63,225 nt of DNA from Flavobacteriia bacterium (GTDB taxonomy: Bacteria; Bacteroidota; Bacteroidia; Flavobacteriales; Flavobacteriaceae), in assembly GCA_004293045.1 (NCBI GenBank), contig RDXY01000009.1:1-63225 (forward strand), written 5' to 3'. This document shows positions 8,880-17,435 of the stretch, piece after piece; within the stretch, counting starts at the first letter, position 1, and every line of letters begins with the position of its first letter. The notes under the pieces were generated by a model. That model saw only the letters and a list, made by a program, of their open reading frames with translations, ran no database searches and had not been told where the DNA came from. A program made the position numbers and the translations under genes.

Positions 8880-10343
8880 ATGAACAAGTTAGTTACTAAA
8901 ATAGCTCAAAACAAATGGCTTATATTAATTATGATACTAGCCGTAGTACTTCGCTTCTATCATCTAGATTTTCAGTCTATGTGGTTAGACGAATTGTATA
9001 CGATGGCGGTAACGAATCCTGATTTAACATGGAGTCAATTTCATGAAGAAATTGTTACTAGAGAAAGCTTCCCTTTTTTATATTTTATTATTGTAAAAGG
9101 GTTTTATGTTGTATTTGGTTACACTAGTCTTGTTGCCCGAATGGTTTCTGTGCTTGCAGGAATTTTAGGGGTATATGCAATTTATTTGTTGGGAAAAAAA
9201 ATTCACACCAAACAAGTAGGTTTGTTTGCCTCATTATTTGTTGCAGTTAGTAATTATCATATTTATATTTCTCAAGATGCAAGGGCGTACTCACTTTATT
9301 TTTTATTTGTCTGTTTGTCATTTTACACCCTGCTTATTTATATCAAAAAACCAACATGGAAATTCGTTCTATTATATGCCTTAACAACAGGTTTTTTAGT
9401 AAATTTTAATTTTTTTGCTCCTATAAATGTCGTTTCACAGGGCTTAATTTTGTTGTGTTTATTGTTTCTTTTACCCAAAAACAAAAGGATTGCCTTTATA
9501 CAAAAAGGAGCTGTAGCGGTCTTTATAATTTTTGGAGCGTTTATTGTAAATTACCAAAAATTAAAAGAATTATTAAACTATAAGAAATTTTGGACACCAG
9601 CACCACAAGACGATTCGTTGGCTATAATCTTTAAGAACTTTTTTGGAAATTCGGAAATACTTCTTGCGTTGATTACTCCTTTTATGGTGTATTATTTACT
9701 TTTAATTTTTAAGAATAAAGAGCCAAAAAAATGGACCTACAACAAAGTGATAAAGAACAAATTGTTTTTTGGTTTCTTGGTTTTATTTTTTTGGTTTTTT
9801 GTCTTTTTGTCTTTTTTATTTGTAAAATCATACGGACCTATATCTTACTTATTAACTCGATATTTTGTGAGTGTAATACCGGTTATATTTATATGCCTTG
9901 CCATTACCATTGCATCAATAAAAGGGACTGTAGGAAAAGGAATAGCTGTGTTTGTGATGGTATTTTTTATGTTGACTCATCTTTTTGTTGTTAAAAAACA
10001 ATTTACAACCATTACACATGCACAATATAGAGAAGCAGCAACTTTTGTTAAAACAAACAACATACAAAACGCACCTACTTATAGCAATCAAGAATATTGG
10101 TATAAATTTTATTTTAGACCCGAGCAAACAAAAATTAAATTAAAAAATTTATCTTTAAACGATATTCATACACAATTAAAAAAATACCCAAGCAAGATGA
10201 CTTCGTTTTGGTATATAGATGCTTTTAAACGCTTTGATTCGGTAAACAAACCTACTACCGAATTTTTAAACAAACATTTCACTGTTAAAAAGCAATATAA
10301 AGGCTATCGTGCATGGGCAACGTATTATGAATTAAAAAAATAA
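8880..10343 (+). CDS. Family 39-like membrane glycosyltransferase
   Basis: A 487-residue polytopic membrane protein with about ten hydrophobic helices. The first periplasmic loop carries the acidic motif SMWLDELYTM, which in the PMT/ArnT (GT-C) family positions the catalytic Asp next to a polyprenyl-phosphate sugar donor, and ISQDARAYSLYF is the typical second-loop sequence. The C-terminal 100 residues are soluble. It would decorate the repeat unit in the periplasm, probably with a sugar charged by the neighbouring GT2 enzyme. The acceptor is unknown. Confidence 0.8.
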   Translation: MNKLVTKIAQNKWLILIMILAVVLRFYHLDFQSMWLDELYTMAVTNPDLTWSQFHEEIVTRESFPFLYFIIVKGFYVVFGYTSLVARMVSVLAGILGVYAIYLLGKKIHTKQVGLFASLFVAVSNYHIYISQDARAYSLYFLFVCLSFYTLLIYIKKPTWKFVLLYALTTGFLVNFNFFAPINVVSQGLILLCLLFLLPKNKRIAFIQKGAVAVFIIFGAFIVNYQKLKELLNYKKFWTPAPQDDSLAIIFKNFFGNSEILLALITPFMVYYLLLIFKNKEPKKWTYNKVIKNKLFFGFLVLFFWFFVFLSFLFVKSYGPISYLLTRYFVSVIPVIFICLAITIASIKGTVGKGIAVFVMVFFMLTHLFVVKKQFTTITHAQYREAATFVKTNNIQNAPTYSNQEYWYKFYFRPEQTKIKLKNLSLNDIHTQLKKYPSKMTSFWYIDAFKRFDSVNKPTTEFLNKHFTVKKQYKGYRAWATYYELKK

Positions 10344-10348
10344 AGCAG

Positions 10349-11476
10349 ATGATACCATTTAATAAACCTTATTTTACAGGAAAAGAAACGGAATATATTA
10401 AAGAAGCAGTAGCATCTGGTCGTATATCGGGCAACGGTAAATACACCAAAAAATGTCAACAATTTTTTGAAGAAAAATATGGTTTTAAAAAAACACTTTT
10501 AACAACATCTTGTACAGATGCGTTAGAAATGGCCGCCATACTTATCAATCTTAAAGAAGGAGATGAAGTAATTATGCCTTCATATACTTTTGTTTCAACC
10601 GCTAATGCTTTTGTCTTAAGAGGTGCGAAAATCGTTTTTGCAGACAGTTTACCTAATCATCCAAATATGGATTGTTATACATTGGAAGCATTAATCACTC
10701 CAAAAACAAAAGTAATTGTCCCAGTACATTATGCTGGAGTAGCTTGTGATATGGATGTGATTATGGAATTAGCCAAAAAACACAACTTGTTTGTGGTTGA
10801 AGATGCTGCTCAAGCTATAGATAGCTATTATACAGGAAAAGACGGAATTAAAAAACCATTGGGTTCCATTGGGCATTTAGCCGCATTTTCTTTTCATGAA
10901 ACGAAGAATATTATTTCTGGTGAAGGCGGAATGTTAGCCATAAATGACGAGCAATTTATAAACAGAGCGGAAATTATTTGGGAAAAAGGGACGAATCGTT
11001 CTGCTTTTTTTAGAGGAGAAGTAGACAAATATGGCTGGGTTGATATTGGAAGTTCTTTTTTACCTTCTGAAATTATTGCGGCTTTTTTATGGGCTCAACT
11101 GGAAAATTTAGAAGATATTCAAAAAACCAGAAAGTCACATTGGGAGCAATACAACTCCTTACTTTCCGAATGGGCAAATCATAATAAAATTAGTTTGCCA
11201 GAAATTCCAAACTATGCTACAAATAATGCACACATGTTTTTTTTAGTATGTAAAAATTTAGAGCAAAGAACAAGTCTAATTCAACATTTAAAAGAAAACA
11301 ACATTCTGGCTGTTTTTCACTATATCAGTTTGCATAAAAGCCCTTTTTATAAGGAAAAACACGATGATAGAATCTTGCCTGAAACAGACAAATTTACAGA
11401 TTGTTTACTACGTTTACCATTATTTTATGAGCTAGAAAGCGATTCAGTCGTTAGTGTTTTATTAAATTATAACTAA
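10349..11476 (+). CDS. wecE: dTDP-4-amino-4,6-dideoxygalactose transaminase (WecE/RffA-like)
   Basis: A 375-residue PLP-dependent aminotransferase of the DegT/DnrJ/EryC1 family. It begins MIPFNKPYFTGKETEYI, the start typical of WecE, and has CTDALEMAA, VVEDAAQAIDSYY and the Schiff-base lysine in FHETKNIISGEGG (Lys186). WecE converts dTDP-4-keto-6-deoxyglucose, the RfbB product made in this locus, to dTDP-Fuc4N; the nearby WecD-like enzyme would acetylate it. The gene ends at a strong bidirectional terminator, the end of the first transcript block of the locus. Confidence 0.9.
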   Translation: MIPFNKPYFTGKETEYIKEAVASGRISGNGKYTKKCQQFFEEKYGFKKTLLTTSCTDALEMAAILINLKEGDEVIMPSYTFVSTANAFVLRGAKIVFADSLPNHPNMDCYTLEALITPKTKVIVPVHYAGVACDMDVIMELAKKHNLFVVEDAAQAIDSYYTGKDGIKKPLGSIGHLAAFSFHETKNIISGEGGMLAINDEQFINRAEIIWEKGTNRSAFFRGEVDKYGWVDIGSSFLPSEIIAAFLWAQLENLEDIQKTRKSHWEQYNSLLSEWANHNKISLPEIPNYATNNAHMFFLVCKNLEQRTSLIQHLKENNILAVFHYISLHKSPFYKEKHDDRILPETDKFTDCLLRLPLFYELESDSVVSVLLNYN

Positions 11477-11508
11477 AAAACGCTTCCAAGTATTTGGAAG
11501 CGTTTTTT
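11475..11508. terminator. Bidirectional rho-independent terminator
   Basis: A perfect 15-bp stem (six A, CGCTTCCAA paired with TTGGAAGCG, six T) with a four-base loop GTAT. It sits between the convergent wecE and GtrII genes and has U tracts in both directions. Confidence 0.9.
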
Positions 11509-11521
11509 AGTTATATATATT

Positions 11522-13018
11522 TTATTCAAAATATAATTTAGCTCCTTTTTTATCGCTTATTTTAAAAATGGCCACACCATTAACCATTTTTATTGAACCT
11601 TCATTTGGCCAAACAGGAATAGTATCAATTGAATCTTTAATACTTTCATATTGTTCCTTGTTAACCATATTAAAATCGGCAATGTTTGATAATTTGAAAA
11701 AATTATTAACCCTATAATTATCTGCTTCTCCCCATTGAAAAATTGAACCTCCAAAAATCTCACTTCTTTCTAATCTATAAACTTGATGTTTATCAAATTC
11801 ATAAAAACCATGAAAATAGACAACCTTTTCTGTTGTTTCAAAATTTGGATATTTTTTTAGTAATAAATCATACATTTTCTCAGCATTTCTTTTATCGTAT
11901 AAATATATTTTATTACAAGCATAAAAAAGAGAGGTAATAAAATAAATATTACAAATAATTATTGAAATAACTAATAAATTTGAAACATTAGATGCAATAG
12001 TATTTTTAAAATTATTTATTGTAAATACAATGATAAAAGCAAACACCAGTCCTGAAGTAACATAAATTCTTGGGGGATGATAACCGTTTCTAATAAAAAA
12101 AGAAACTAAAAACGGACTTAAAAGAAGAAAAAACAATATTAGAAACCGGATCACAAAAAATTTCTTTTTTATAATAAATTGTACGAATAAAAGTAAACTT
12201 AAAATTAAAACAATCACATATAATTTTTCGCCATAATAAAAATTGCCTTTTAAATTTTCTTTCCAGATATCAAAAAACAACGTAAACACATTATTTGTAC
12301 TTCCGGAAGTAAAAGATTGCAAATAACCACCGTCTTCAATTGGCGGACAAATAATTTTTACAGAAACCCAATAAAGTAGCGCAGAAAAAAGTAATAATCC
12401 ACCAAAAACTAAAGCCTTATTAAATTCTTTTTTTAAATTAAAATCTATTTTATATGTATTTAGAAAAAAATGAATTACATATATTGTAGCAGGTACAATA
12501 ATTAAAATTTGATATAATGAAGTTATAAACATGATTAATAATGATGCAACTAACAAGTAAATTATGGTTTTTATTTTAGATTGATTATTAATTTGATTGA
12601 TAAAAATTTCCACACTTAATACAGCCAAAACCATACCTAAACCCGCAATGTCAGACATCATATAAAAAACTACCTGATAAGATATTTGAGGAAACGTAAT
12701 AAATAATCCACAAAAAAGAAAGGCAGAGACTTCATTAAAATTAAATAACTTTGATAGTCTAACAGCAGTTACACTAAACAAAAACAACCCCAAAAGCAAA
12801 GTAAAATACTCTAAATGACCTTTAAAAAGATGAAATCTAATTAGGTTTTGACCCCATCGTCCTAAATTCATTCCGAAATCTGCAAGAATAGGAATCTCAT
12901 TATCTACACTTAAAGTAAAATTAGAAAGTGCAAAACCATATGATATTATTGACAATAAAATTGTAAAAATATAAAGTTTAAAATCATGCTGAAAAATTTT
13001 ATTTTGTATATTGTCCAT
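11522..13018 (-). CDS. GtrII-type membrane glucosyltransferase domain protein
   Basis: A 498-residue polytopic protein, the only gene in the polysaccharide locus on the minus strand. The N-terminal region has a first helix, then a loop with NEIPILADFGMNLGRWGQNLI, the GRWG signature of the Glucos_trans_II (GtrII) family, followed by about ten helices. The last 110 residues are soluble and end in VWPNEGSIKMVNGVAIFKIS, a tail that I associate with Bacteroidota members. GtrII enzymes add a side-branch glucose to O-antigen from undecaprenyl-phosphate glucose. Opposite orientation between two terminators suggests an inserted decoration module. Confidence 0.7.
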   Translation of the reverse strand: MDNIQNKIFQHDFKLYIFTILLSIISYGFALSNFTLSVDNEIPILADFGMNLGRWGQNLIRFHLFKGHLEYFTLLLGLFLFSVTAVRLSKLFNFNEVSAFLFCGLFITFPQISYQVVFYMMSDIAGLGMVLAVLSVEIFINQINNQSKIKTIIYLLVASLLIMFITSLYQILIIVPATIYVIHFFLNTYKIDFNLKKEFNKALVFGGLLLFSALLYWVSVKIICPPIEDGGYLQSFTSGSTNNVFTLFFDIWKENLKGNFYYGEKLYVIVLILSLLLFVQFIIKKKFFVIRFLILFFLLLSPFLVSFFIRNGYHPPRIYVTSGLVFAFIIVFTINNFKNTIASNVSNLLVISIIICNIYFITSLFYACNKIYLYDKRNAEKMYDLLLKKYPNFETTEKVVYFHGFYEFDKHQVYRLERSEIFGGSIFQWGEADNYRVNNFFKLSNIADFNMVNKEQYESIKDSIDTIPVWPNEGSIKMVNGVAIFKISDKKGAKLYFE

Positions 13019-13113
13019 AATGTTTTATTAATAGATTTAAATTAAAGCGAAAGTAATATTTAATTTGTGAAATAAAAAAAATATGCTTTATTTTGCTTAG
13101 AATTTAAAATACA

Positions 13114-13662
13114 ATGATTATGAAAAATAATTTATTAATATTACTATTTTGTGTGTTTAGTTTTTTTGGATGCAATGATAAATCTTCTAATAATTTAAAT
13201 GGTTCAAATCAACCAGGTCAAACAGTTAGTCCATTTAAAGTATCATTAAAATTTATCGCAGAAAACAATGATGATTTCTGTTTGCTTTACACGGAAGATG
13301 GAACAATAAATTTTGGAGATAAAGCAATTTGGAAAGGTTTTGAAGGAAGTAAAAACGAACAAGTTATTGAGTTTCTTTTTTCTGAAGGAATTGTTCCTAC
13401 TCAATTAAGATTAGATTTAGGTATTAAACCTGAAAAACAAGATGTTATATTAAAATCTATTATTATGGAATATAATGGTAAAAAGAGAGAAATAATAGGA
13501 GCAGAAATGGGGAATTTTTTTAGAGCCGATGAAAGTAATTGTAAGTTTGATTCTAAAACTGGTATTGTAAGTGCAAATATTGAAAACGGAAAAAGAAAAA
13601 ACCTTTGTCTTTACCCACAAGAGCCTACTTTGAGTCAAGAAATAGAAAAATTAGCTAAATAA
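13114..13662 (+). CDS. Small lipoprotein, paralogue of the next gene
   Basis: A 182-residue protein with a lipoprotein signal (MKNNLLILLFCVFSFFGC, lipobox FFGC; a second ATG at 13120 fits the signal better). The mature part has FCLLYTEDGTINFGDKAIW, GSKNEQVIEFLF, PTQLRLDLG and GAEMGNFFRADE. The same order of motifs occurs in the next gene, so the two are duplicates. Pattern and predicted strands suggest a beta-sandwich of the kind that accompanies polysaccharide enzymes. I do not recognise a named family. It is divergent from GtrII and ends at a strong hairpin. Confidence 0.7.
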   Translation: MIMKNNLLILLFCVFSFFGCNDKSSNNLNGSNQPGQTVSPFKVSLKFIAENNDDFCLLYTEDGTINFGDKAIWKGFEGSKNEQVIEFLFSEGIVPTQLRLDLGIKPEKQDVILKSIIMEYNGKKREIIGAEMGNFFRADESNCKFDSKTGIVSANIENGKRKNLCLYPQEPTLSQEIEKLAK

Positions 13663-13676
13663 TTGGTTTTTACAAA

Positions 13677-13715
13677 TTCAAAAAAAAGTGAACGAAAGTT
13701 CACTTTTTTTTTGAA
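13677..13715. terminator. Rho-independent terminator with GAAA loop
   Basis: Eight A, GTGAAC, a GAAA tetraloop, GTTCAC and nine T; the 14-bp stem lies between the two paralogous lipoprotein genes and separates them transcriptionally. Confidence 0.88.
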
Positions 13716-13725
13716 ATAAAATCTT

Positions 13726-13733
13726 TATTTTTA
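13726..13733 (+). promoter_or_regulatory. Candidate -7 box (TATTTTTA)
   Basis: This near match to TAnnTTTG follows the terminator. Transcription would start close to 13740, which leaves almost no leader for an ATG at 13742 and favours the ATG at 13754 as the lipoprotein start. Confidence 0.4.
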
Positions 13734-13753
13734 CGTTACAAATGAAAGACTTT

Positions 13754-14269
13754 ATGAAAACAAAAAAAATAATTATTATTTTACTATTCTCCTTCTTTTT
13801 ATTTAATTGTGATGATCTTATTAATTCAAATCAATTAGTTTTAAAACTTGATGCAGTTATTCAAAAAACGGATTCTATTAATATTTACTATACCAAAAAC
13901 AAAGACATAAATTTTATTTACAAACAATCTTTTTGGACAAAAGTTATTGGCAGTAAAAAAAACCAAAACATTCAAATTGTTTTCCCAGATTCCATTCAAC
14001 CAAAACAAATTCGTTTAGATTTTGGAAGTAACATTTCTCAAAAGGAGGTGGTTTTAAACAAAATGGATTTCACATTTAAGAATAAAAGTTTTTCTGTAAA
14101 AGGGAAAGAAATTTTTTACATTTTTAGAGTGGATGAAAACAACACAGTTGTTGACAAACGAAATGGTAGCATTAACAGAAAAAATCCAAAACAAATTAAT
14201 GGCCCATCACTTTACCCAAAAGGAGACAAATTATTCAAAAGATTGAATCAACTTTATTCAGAAAAATAA
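13754..14269 (+). CDS. Small lipoprotein, second paralogue
   Basis: About 171 residues starting MKTKKIIIILLFSFFLFNC, a clean lipoprotein signal; an ATG at 13742 would add four residues but lies almost on the predicted transcription start. The mature part repeats the layout of the preceding gene: INIYYTKNKDINFIYKQSFW, GSKKNQNIQIVF, PKQIRLDFG, then FYIFRVDENN. Its stop codon directly abuts the start of the flippase gene, so it is probably co-translated with Wzx. This suggests a role at the cell envelope linked to the polysaccharide. Function is unknown. Confidence 0.7.
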   Translation: MKTKKIIIILLFSFFLFNCDDLINSNQLVLKLDAVIQKTDSINIYYTKNKDINFIYKQSFWTKVIGSKKNQNIQIVFPDSIQPKQIRLDFGSNISQKEVVLNKMDFTFKNKSFSVKGKEIFYIFRVDENNTVVDKRNGSINRKNPKQINGPSLYPKGDKLFKRLNQLYSEK

Positions 14270-15517
14270 ATGGTAAAGTTGCTTAAAAAAATACTTTTTC
14301 ATCAGCAATTTCAAAAACTAGGTATTTATGGTTTTGGACAATTGTTCAATTTAGTTACCCCTTTATTAGTAGTTCCATATATTGTAAATGTTTGTGGAGA
14401 AGAAAATTTTGGAAAAACGGCCGTTGGTATGGCTATTTGCTTTTTTCTAATTGTTTTTATTGATTTTGGTTCCGATATTATTGGTGTTAGAGAAGTGGCT
14501 ATAAACCGAGAAAATCAAAAAGAACTAAATAAAATTTTCACTACAACATATGCTGTTAAAGCAATAATTTTAATTGGGGTGCTTTTAATTACTGCAATTT
14601 TAATTTCTACTATTCCGTTTTTTAAAATAGAAAAAACAATGTTTTTCTTAGGGTTATCTGTTTTGGTTGGGCAATTTATAAATCCAACTTGGTTTTTGCA
14701 AGGGATAGAAAACGTAAAATGGATTACACTTTTAAATATTGTTTCTAAAACAATTTATTTAATTGCAATTTATACTACTATAAAACAAGAATCGGATTAT
14801 ATATTCGTAAATTTATGGTGGGGAATTGGCATGATTGTAGCCAATTTATATGTTTTTGTATTAATATTAAAAAAACATAAGTTTAGCTTTTCTCAAATAA
14901 ATATTGCTGAAGTTAGAAGTCATATTAAAAATGATTTTTCCATGTTTTCTTCACAAATATTTGTTTCGCTCCAGTTGTATGCTCCAGTTGTCTTAATTAG
15001 TTATTTCGGAAGCAATTTGATGGCTGGTCAGTATAGGATTGTTGAACAAATTATTGTTGTTTTTAAAACGTATATTTTTCTTTTTTTCAACTATGTTTTT
15101 CCAAAAGTTTGTTATTTGCTAGACGTAGACGCTAAAAGAGGAATTAAAAACTGGAAAATTTATAATGGGGTCAACTTTGTATTTGTAATTTTTGGGATGA
15201 CTTTCTTTTTTCTTTTTTCATATGAAATTGTTTCTTATTTCAATCCAACCAACCGTTATGTTTTAAGTAGTTTGTTAGAAGTAGCCGTTTTTATTCCAGT
15301 ACTTTTAGCCATTTCTATTCCATTAAAACAATTGATTTTAGGTTATAATTTTAAGAAGTTTTATGTAAGAGTAACTTCAATTATGGTGGTTTTTAATTTA
15401 CTTGCTATAGTGATATTGTTACCCTACTATCAAGTATATGGGGTTTTTTATTCTCTACTTGCTACAGATTTAATCATTATAATTTTCTATCTTTATAGAC
15501 TAAAAAATAAGTTGTAA
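14270..15517 (+). CDS. O-antigen flippase, Wzx-like (polysaccharide transport family)
   Basis: A 415-residue membrane protein with about twelve hydrophobic helices and no soluble domain, the layout of Wzx/RfbX flippases that move undecaprenyl-linked repeat units to the periplasm. The N-terminal GIYGFGQLFNLVTPLLVVPYI and ENFGKTAVGMAI resemble the usual first helices (loop GxxxFG, then PYIxxxxG). It starts immediately after the lipoprotein stop and is five bases before the acyltransferase. Its presence indicates a Wzx/Wzy-dependent route. Confidence 0.88.
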   Translation: MVKLLKKILFHQQFQKLGIYGFGQLFNLVTPLLVVPYIVNVCGEENFGKTAVGMAICFFLIVFIDFGSDIIGVREVAINRENQKELNKIFTTTYAVKAIILIGVLLITAILISTIPFFKIEKTMFFLGLSVLVGQFINPTWFLQGIENVKWITLLNIVSKTIYLIAIYTTIKQESDYIFVNLWWGIGMIVANLYVFVLILKKHKFSFSQINIAEVRSHIKNDFSMFSSQIFVSLQLYAPVVLISYFGSNLMAGQYRIVEQIIVVFKTYIFLFFNYVFPKVCYLLDVDAKRGIKNWKIYNGVNFVFVIFGMTFFFLFSYEIVSYFNPTNRYVLSSLLEVAVFIPVLLAISIPLKQLILGYNFKKFYVRVTSIMVVFNLLAIVILLPYYQVYGVFYSLLATDLIIIIFYLYRLKNKL

Positions 15518-15522
15518 AAGAT

Positions 15523-16197
15523 ATGATTCAAACCTTATTTCAAAAATTATTAAATAAAGCCGGTAAGAGCTATACTCTAGATTCTGAAATACCCTCAGGA
15601 TTATTTATTAAGAACTTAATAAAACGTTTGGTAATGTTGCTTAGAGGTTATTTCTTTTTATATCAAAAAGTATTCTTAGGCAAAAACTGTAATATCTCTC
15701 ATAAACCAAATATCCTTTTTAGAAAAAATGTAACTATTGAAAATGATGTTACAATTGATGGTTATGCCAAAAACAAATTAATTTTTGGTGATAACGTAAA
15801 AGTAGGCGCATATTCGTTAGTTAGTTGTACCAGTCATTTGTCTAAATATGGAGTCGGTTTAACAATTGGAAACAATTCTGCTTTTGGAAGATTTACGGAG
15901 TTTGGCGCAGCTGGAGGAATCGAAATTGGAAATGATGTTATCGCAGGTTCTTATATAAGTTTTCATTCGGAAAACCATAATTTTTCAGATTCATCTCTAT
16001 TGATAAGAGATCAAGGTGTTACTTCAAAAGGAATAAAAATAGGAAATAATGTTTGGATTGGCGCAAAAGCCACTTTTTTAGACGGCTCAATCATTGGTAA
16101 TAATTGTGTGGTTGCTGCAGGAGCAGTTGTAAATGGCATATTCCCTAACAATGTAATTATTGGTGGAGTACCAGCTAAAATTTTAAAAGAAATCTAA
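15523..16197 (+). CDS. Left-handed beta-helix acyltransferase
   Basis: A 224-residue protein with the hexapeptide repeats of the LbetaH superfamily from about residue 70 to the end, for example VTIENDVTIDG, IKIGNNVWIGAKATFLDG and IIGNNCVVAAGAVVNG. The region ends with NNVIIGGVPAKILKEI, which is typical of sugar O-acetyltransferases (WcaF/WbbJ/NodL-like). The catalytic His is probably in FHSENHNF. It would acetylate a sugar of the repeat unit or an amino sugar precursor. Which acyl group and sugar are used cannot be seen. Confidence 0.82.
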   Translation: MIQTLFQKLLNKAGKSYTLDSEIPSGLFIKNLIKRLVMLLRGYFFLYQKVFLGKNCNISHKPNILFRKNVTIENDVTIDGYAKNKLIFGDNVKVGAYSLVSCTSHLSKYGVGLTIGNNSAFGRFTEFGAAGGIEIGNDVIAGSYISFHSENHNFSDSSLLIRDQGVTSKGIKIGNNVWIGAKATFLDGSIIGNNCVVAAGAVVNGIFPNNVIIGGVPAKILKEI

Positions 16198-16199
16198 TA

Positions 16200-17435
16200 A
16201 TGAAGTTGATTTTAAATAAAGAATTATATTATCAAATCTTGTTCATGATTTGTGTCATAGTTCCTTTTTTTAATAACTATGAGTTATCCTTTTTGGTATG
16301 GCTTATCGCTACTTTATTCACAATAAAAAACAAATATTCTTTGCCTTTATTAAAGTATTTAAGTTATTTTATCTTAATTTTTTGCTTGTCATTTTTTGTT
16401 AGTTTGTTTTTCAATTATAAGTTATATTTTGTAATTAGAGACATCACTTATTTGCTAAAACCTATTTTCGGGTTAATTTTAGGCTACCAATTATTTTACA
16501 ATAAAACTAAAAACCCATTTCAATTTATTGTATATGCAGGAATTGCAATTGCTTCGTACCATTTGTTTTTGGTGGTTTGGGGTATCGCAATGGAAGGCGC
16601 AAGAAACGTTAGAGAAATTAGAGAACATGGTGGTTATTTTAATGATTTTGAGGTTTACACGTTAATTATTTTATTATTTCATGCACAATTTCAATTAAAT
16701 TTCACCAAACAAAAAACTAGAATATTTATATGTATTTTAGCTCTATCAAGTTTTTTCTATTTAGCAAGAACCAATTTTATACAGTTTGTCATTCTTTTTA
16801 TGGCTATGAAAGGGTGGTTGGTTTTAAATATTAAGGCAATAAAAACAATTTCTTCTTTAATTGTTGTTACAATAATTAGTTATATAGCATTATTTAGCTA
16901 TAACCCAAAAAGAAACGGAAGTGGATTAGACGAGTTTTTATTTAAGGTTAAAAACGCACCTGTTGAAGCGTTTTCCACAAAAATTAATCGTAGCGATTGG
17001 AAAGATTTTAACGATAATTACCGTTCTTATGAAAACGTAAGAACAGTGGAACAACTTTCACATAATGGTAATATGTTATTTGGAGAAGGGATGGGTTCAC
17101 AAGTCGATTTAAAACAAAAAGTATATTTAGGAGATATGGAATTAAGACACATTTCCATTCTTCATAATGGCTATATGACAGTTTTTTTAAAATCGGGAAT
17201 TCCAGGTGTAGTATTGTTGCTTGGCTCCATTTTTTTCTTTTTTAAAAGGTTCAACTCTTTTAGTGAAATAGATTCCCAAATTAATTTAATTTTTATTGGA
17301 ACTGGATTATTTCTTTTGTTTTCAAATTGGGTTTTTATGGGTTTTTATAATCAAGTGGACACAAAATCATTATTAATTGGCTTTTTGTTTGCTTATAAAA
17401 ACCATATCCAAAAAACGAACAAAAAAGCAGCATAA
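16200..17435 (+). CDS. O-antigen polymerase/ligase-like membrane protein (Wzy candidate 1)
   Basis: A 411-residue membrane protein with about eleven helices and one large periplasmic loop between residues 235 and 330, containing FGEGMGSQVDL and HISILHNGYMTVFLKSGIPGVV. The H-N-G-Y pattern before the last helices is typical of the Wzy_C/O-antigen ligase superfamily. It is one of two such proteins in the locus (the other starts at 19673). One is expected to be the polymerase and the other the ligase or a second polymerase. The last base of its stop codon is the first base of the next start (overlap of one base). Confidence 0.75.
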   Translation: MKLILNKELYYQILFMICVIVPFFNNYELSFLVWLIATLFTIKNKYSLPLLKYLSYFILIFCLSFFVSLFFNYKLYFVIRDITYLLKPIFGLILGYQLFYNKTKNPFQFIVYAGIAIASYHLFLVVWGIAMEGARNVREIREHGGYFNDFEVYTLIILLFHAQFQLNFTKQKTRIFICILALSSFFYLARTNFIQFVILFMAMKGWLVLNIKAIKTISSLIVVTIISYIALFSYNPKRNGSGLDEFLFKVKNAPVEAFSTKINRSDWKDFNDNYRSYENVRTVEQLSHNGNMLFGEGMGSQVDLKQKVYLGDMELRHISILHNGYMTVFLKSGIPGVVLLLGSIFFFFKRFNSFSEIDSQINLIFIGTGLFLLFSNWVFMGFYNQVDTKSLLIGFLFAYKNHIQKTNKKAA

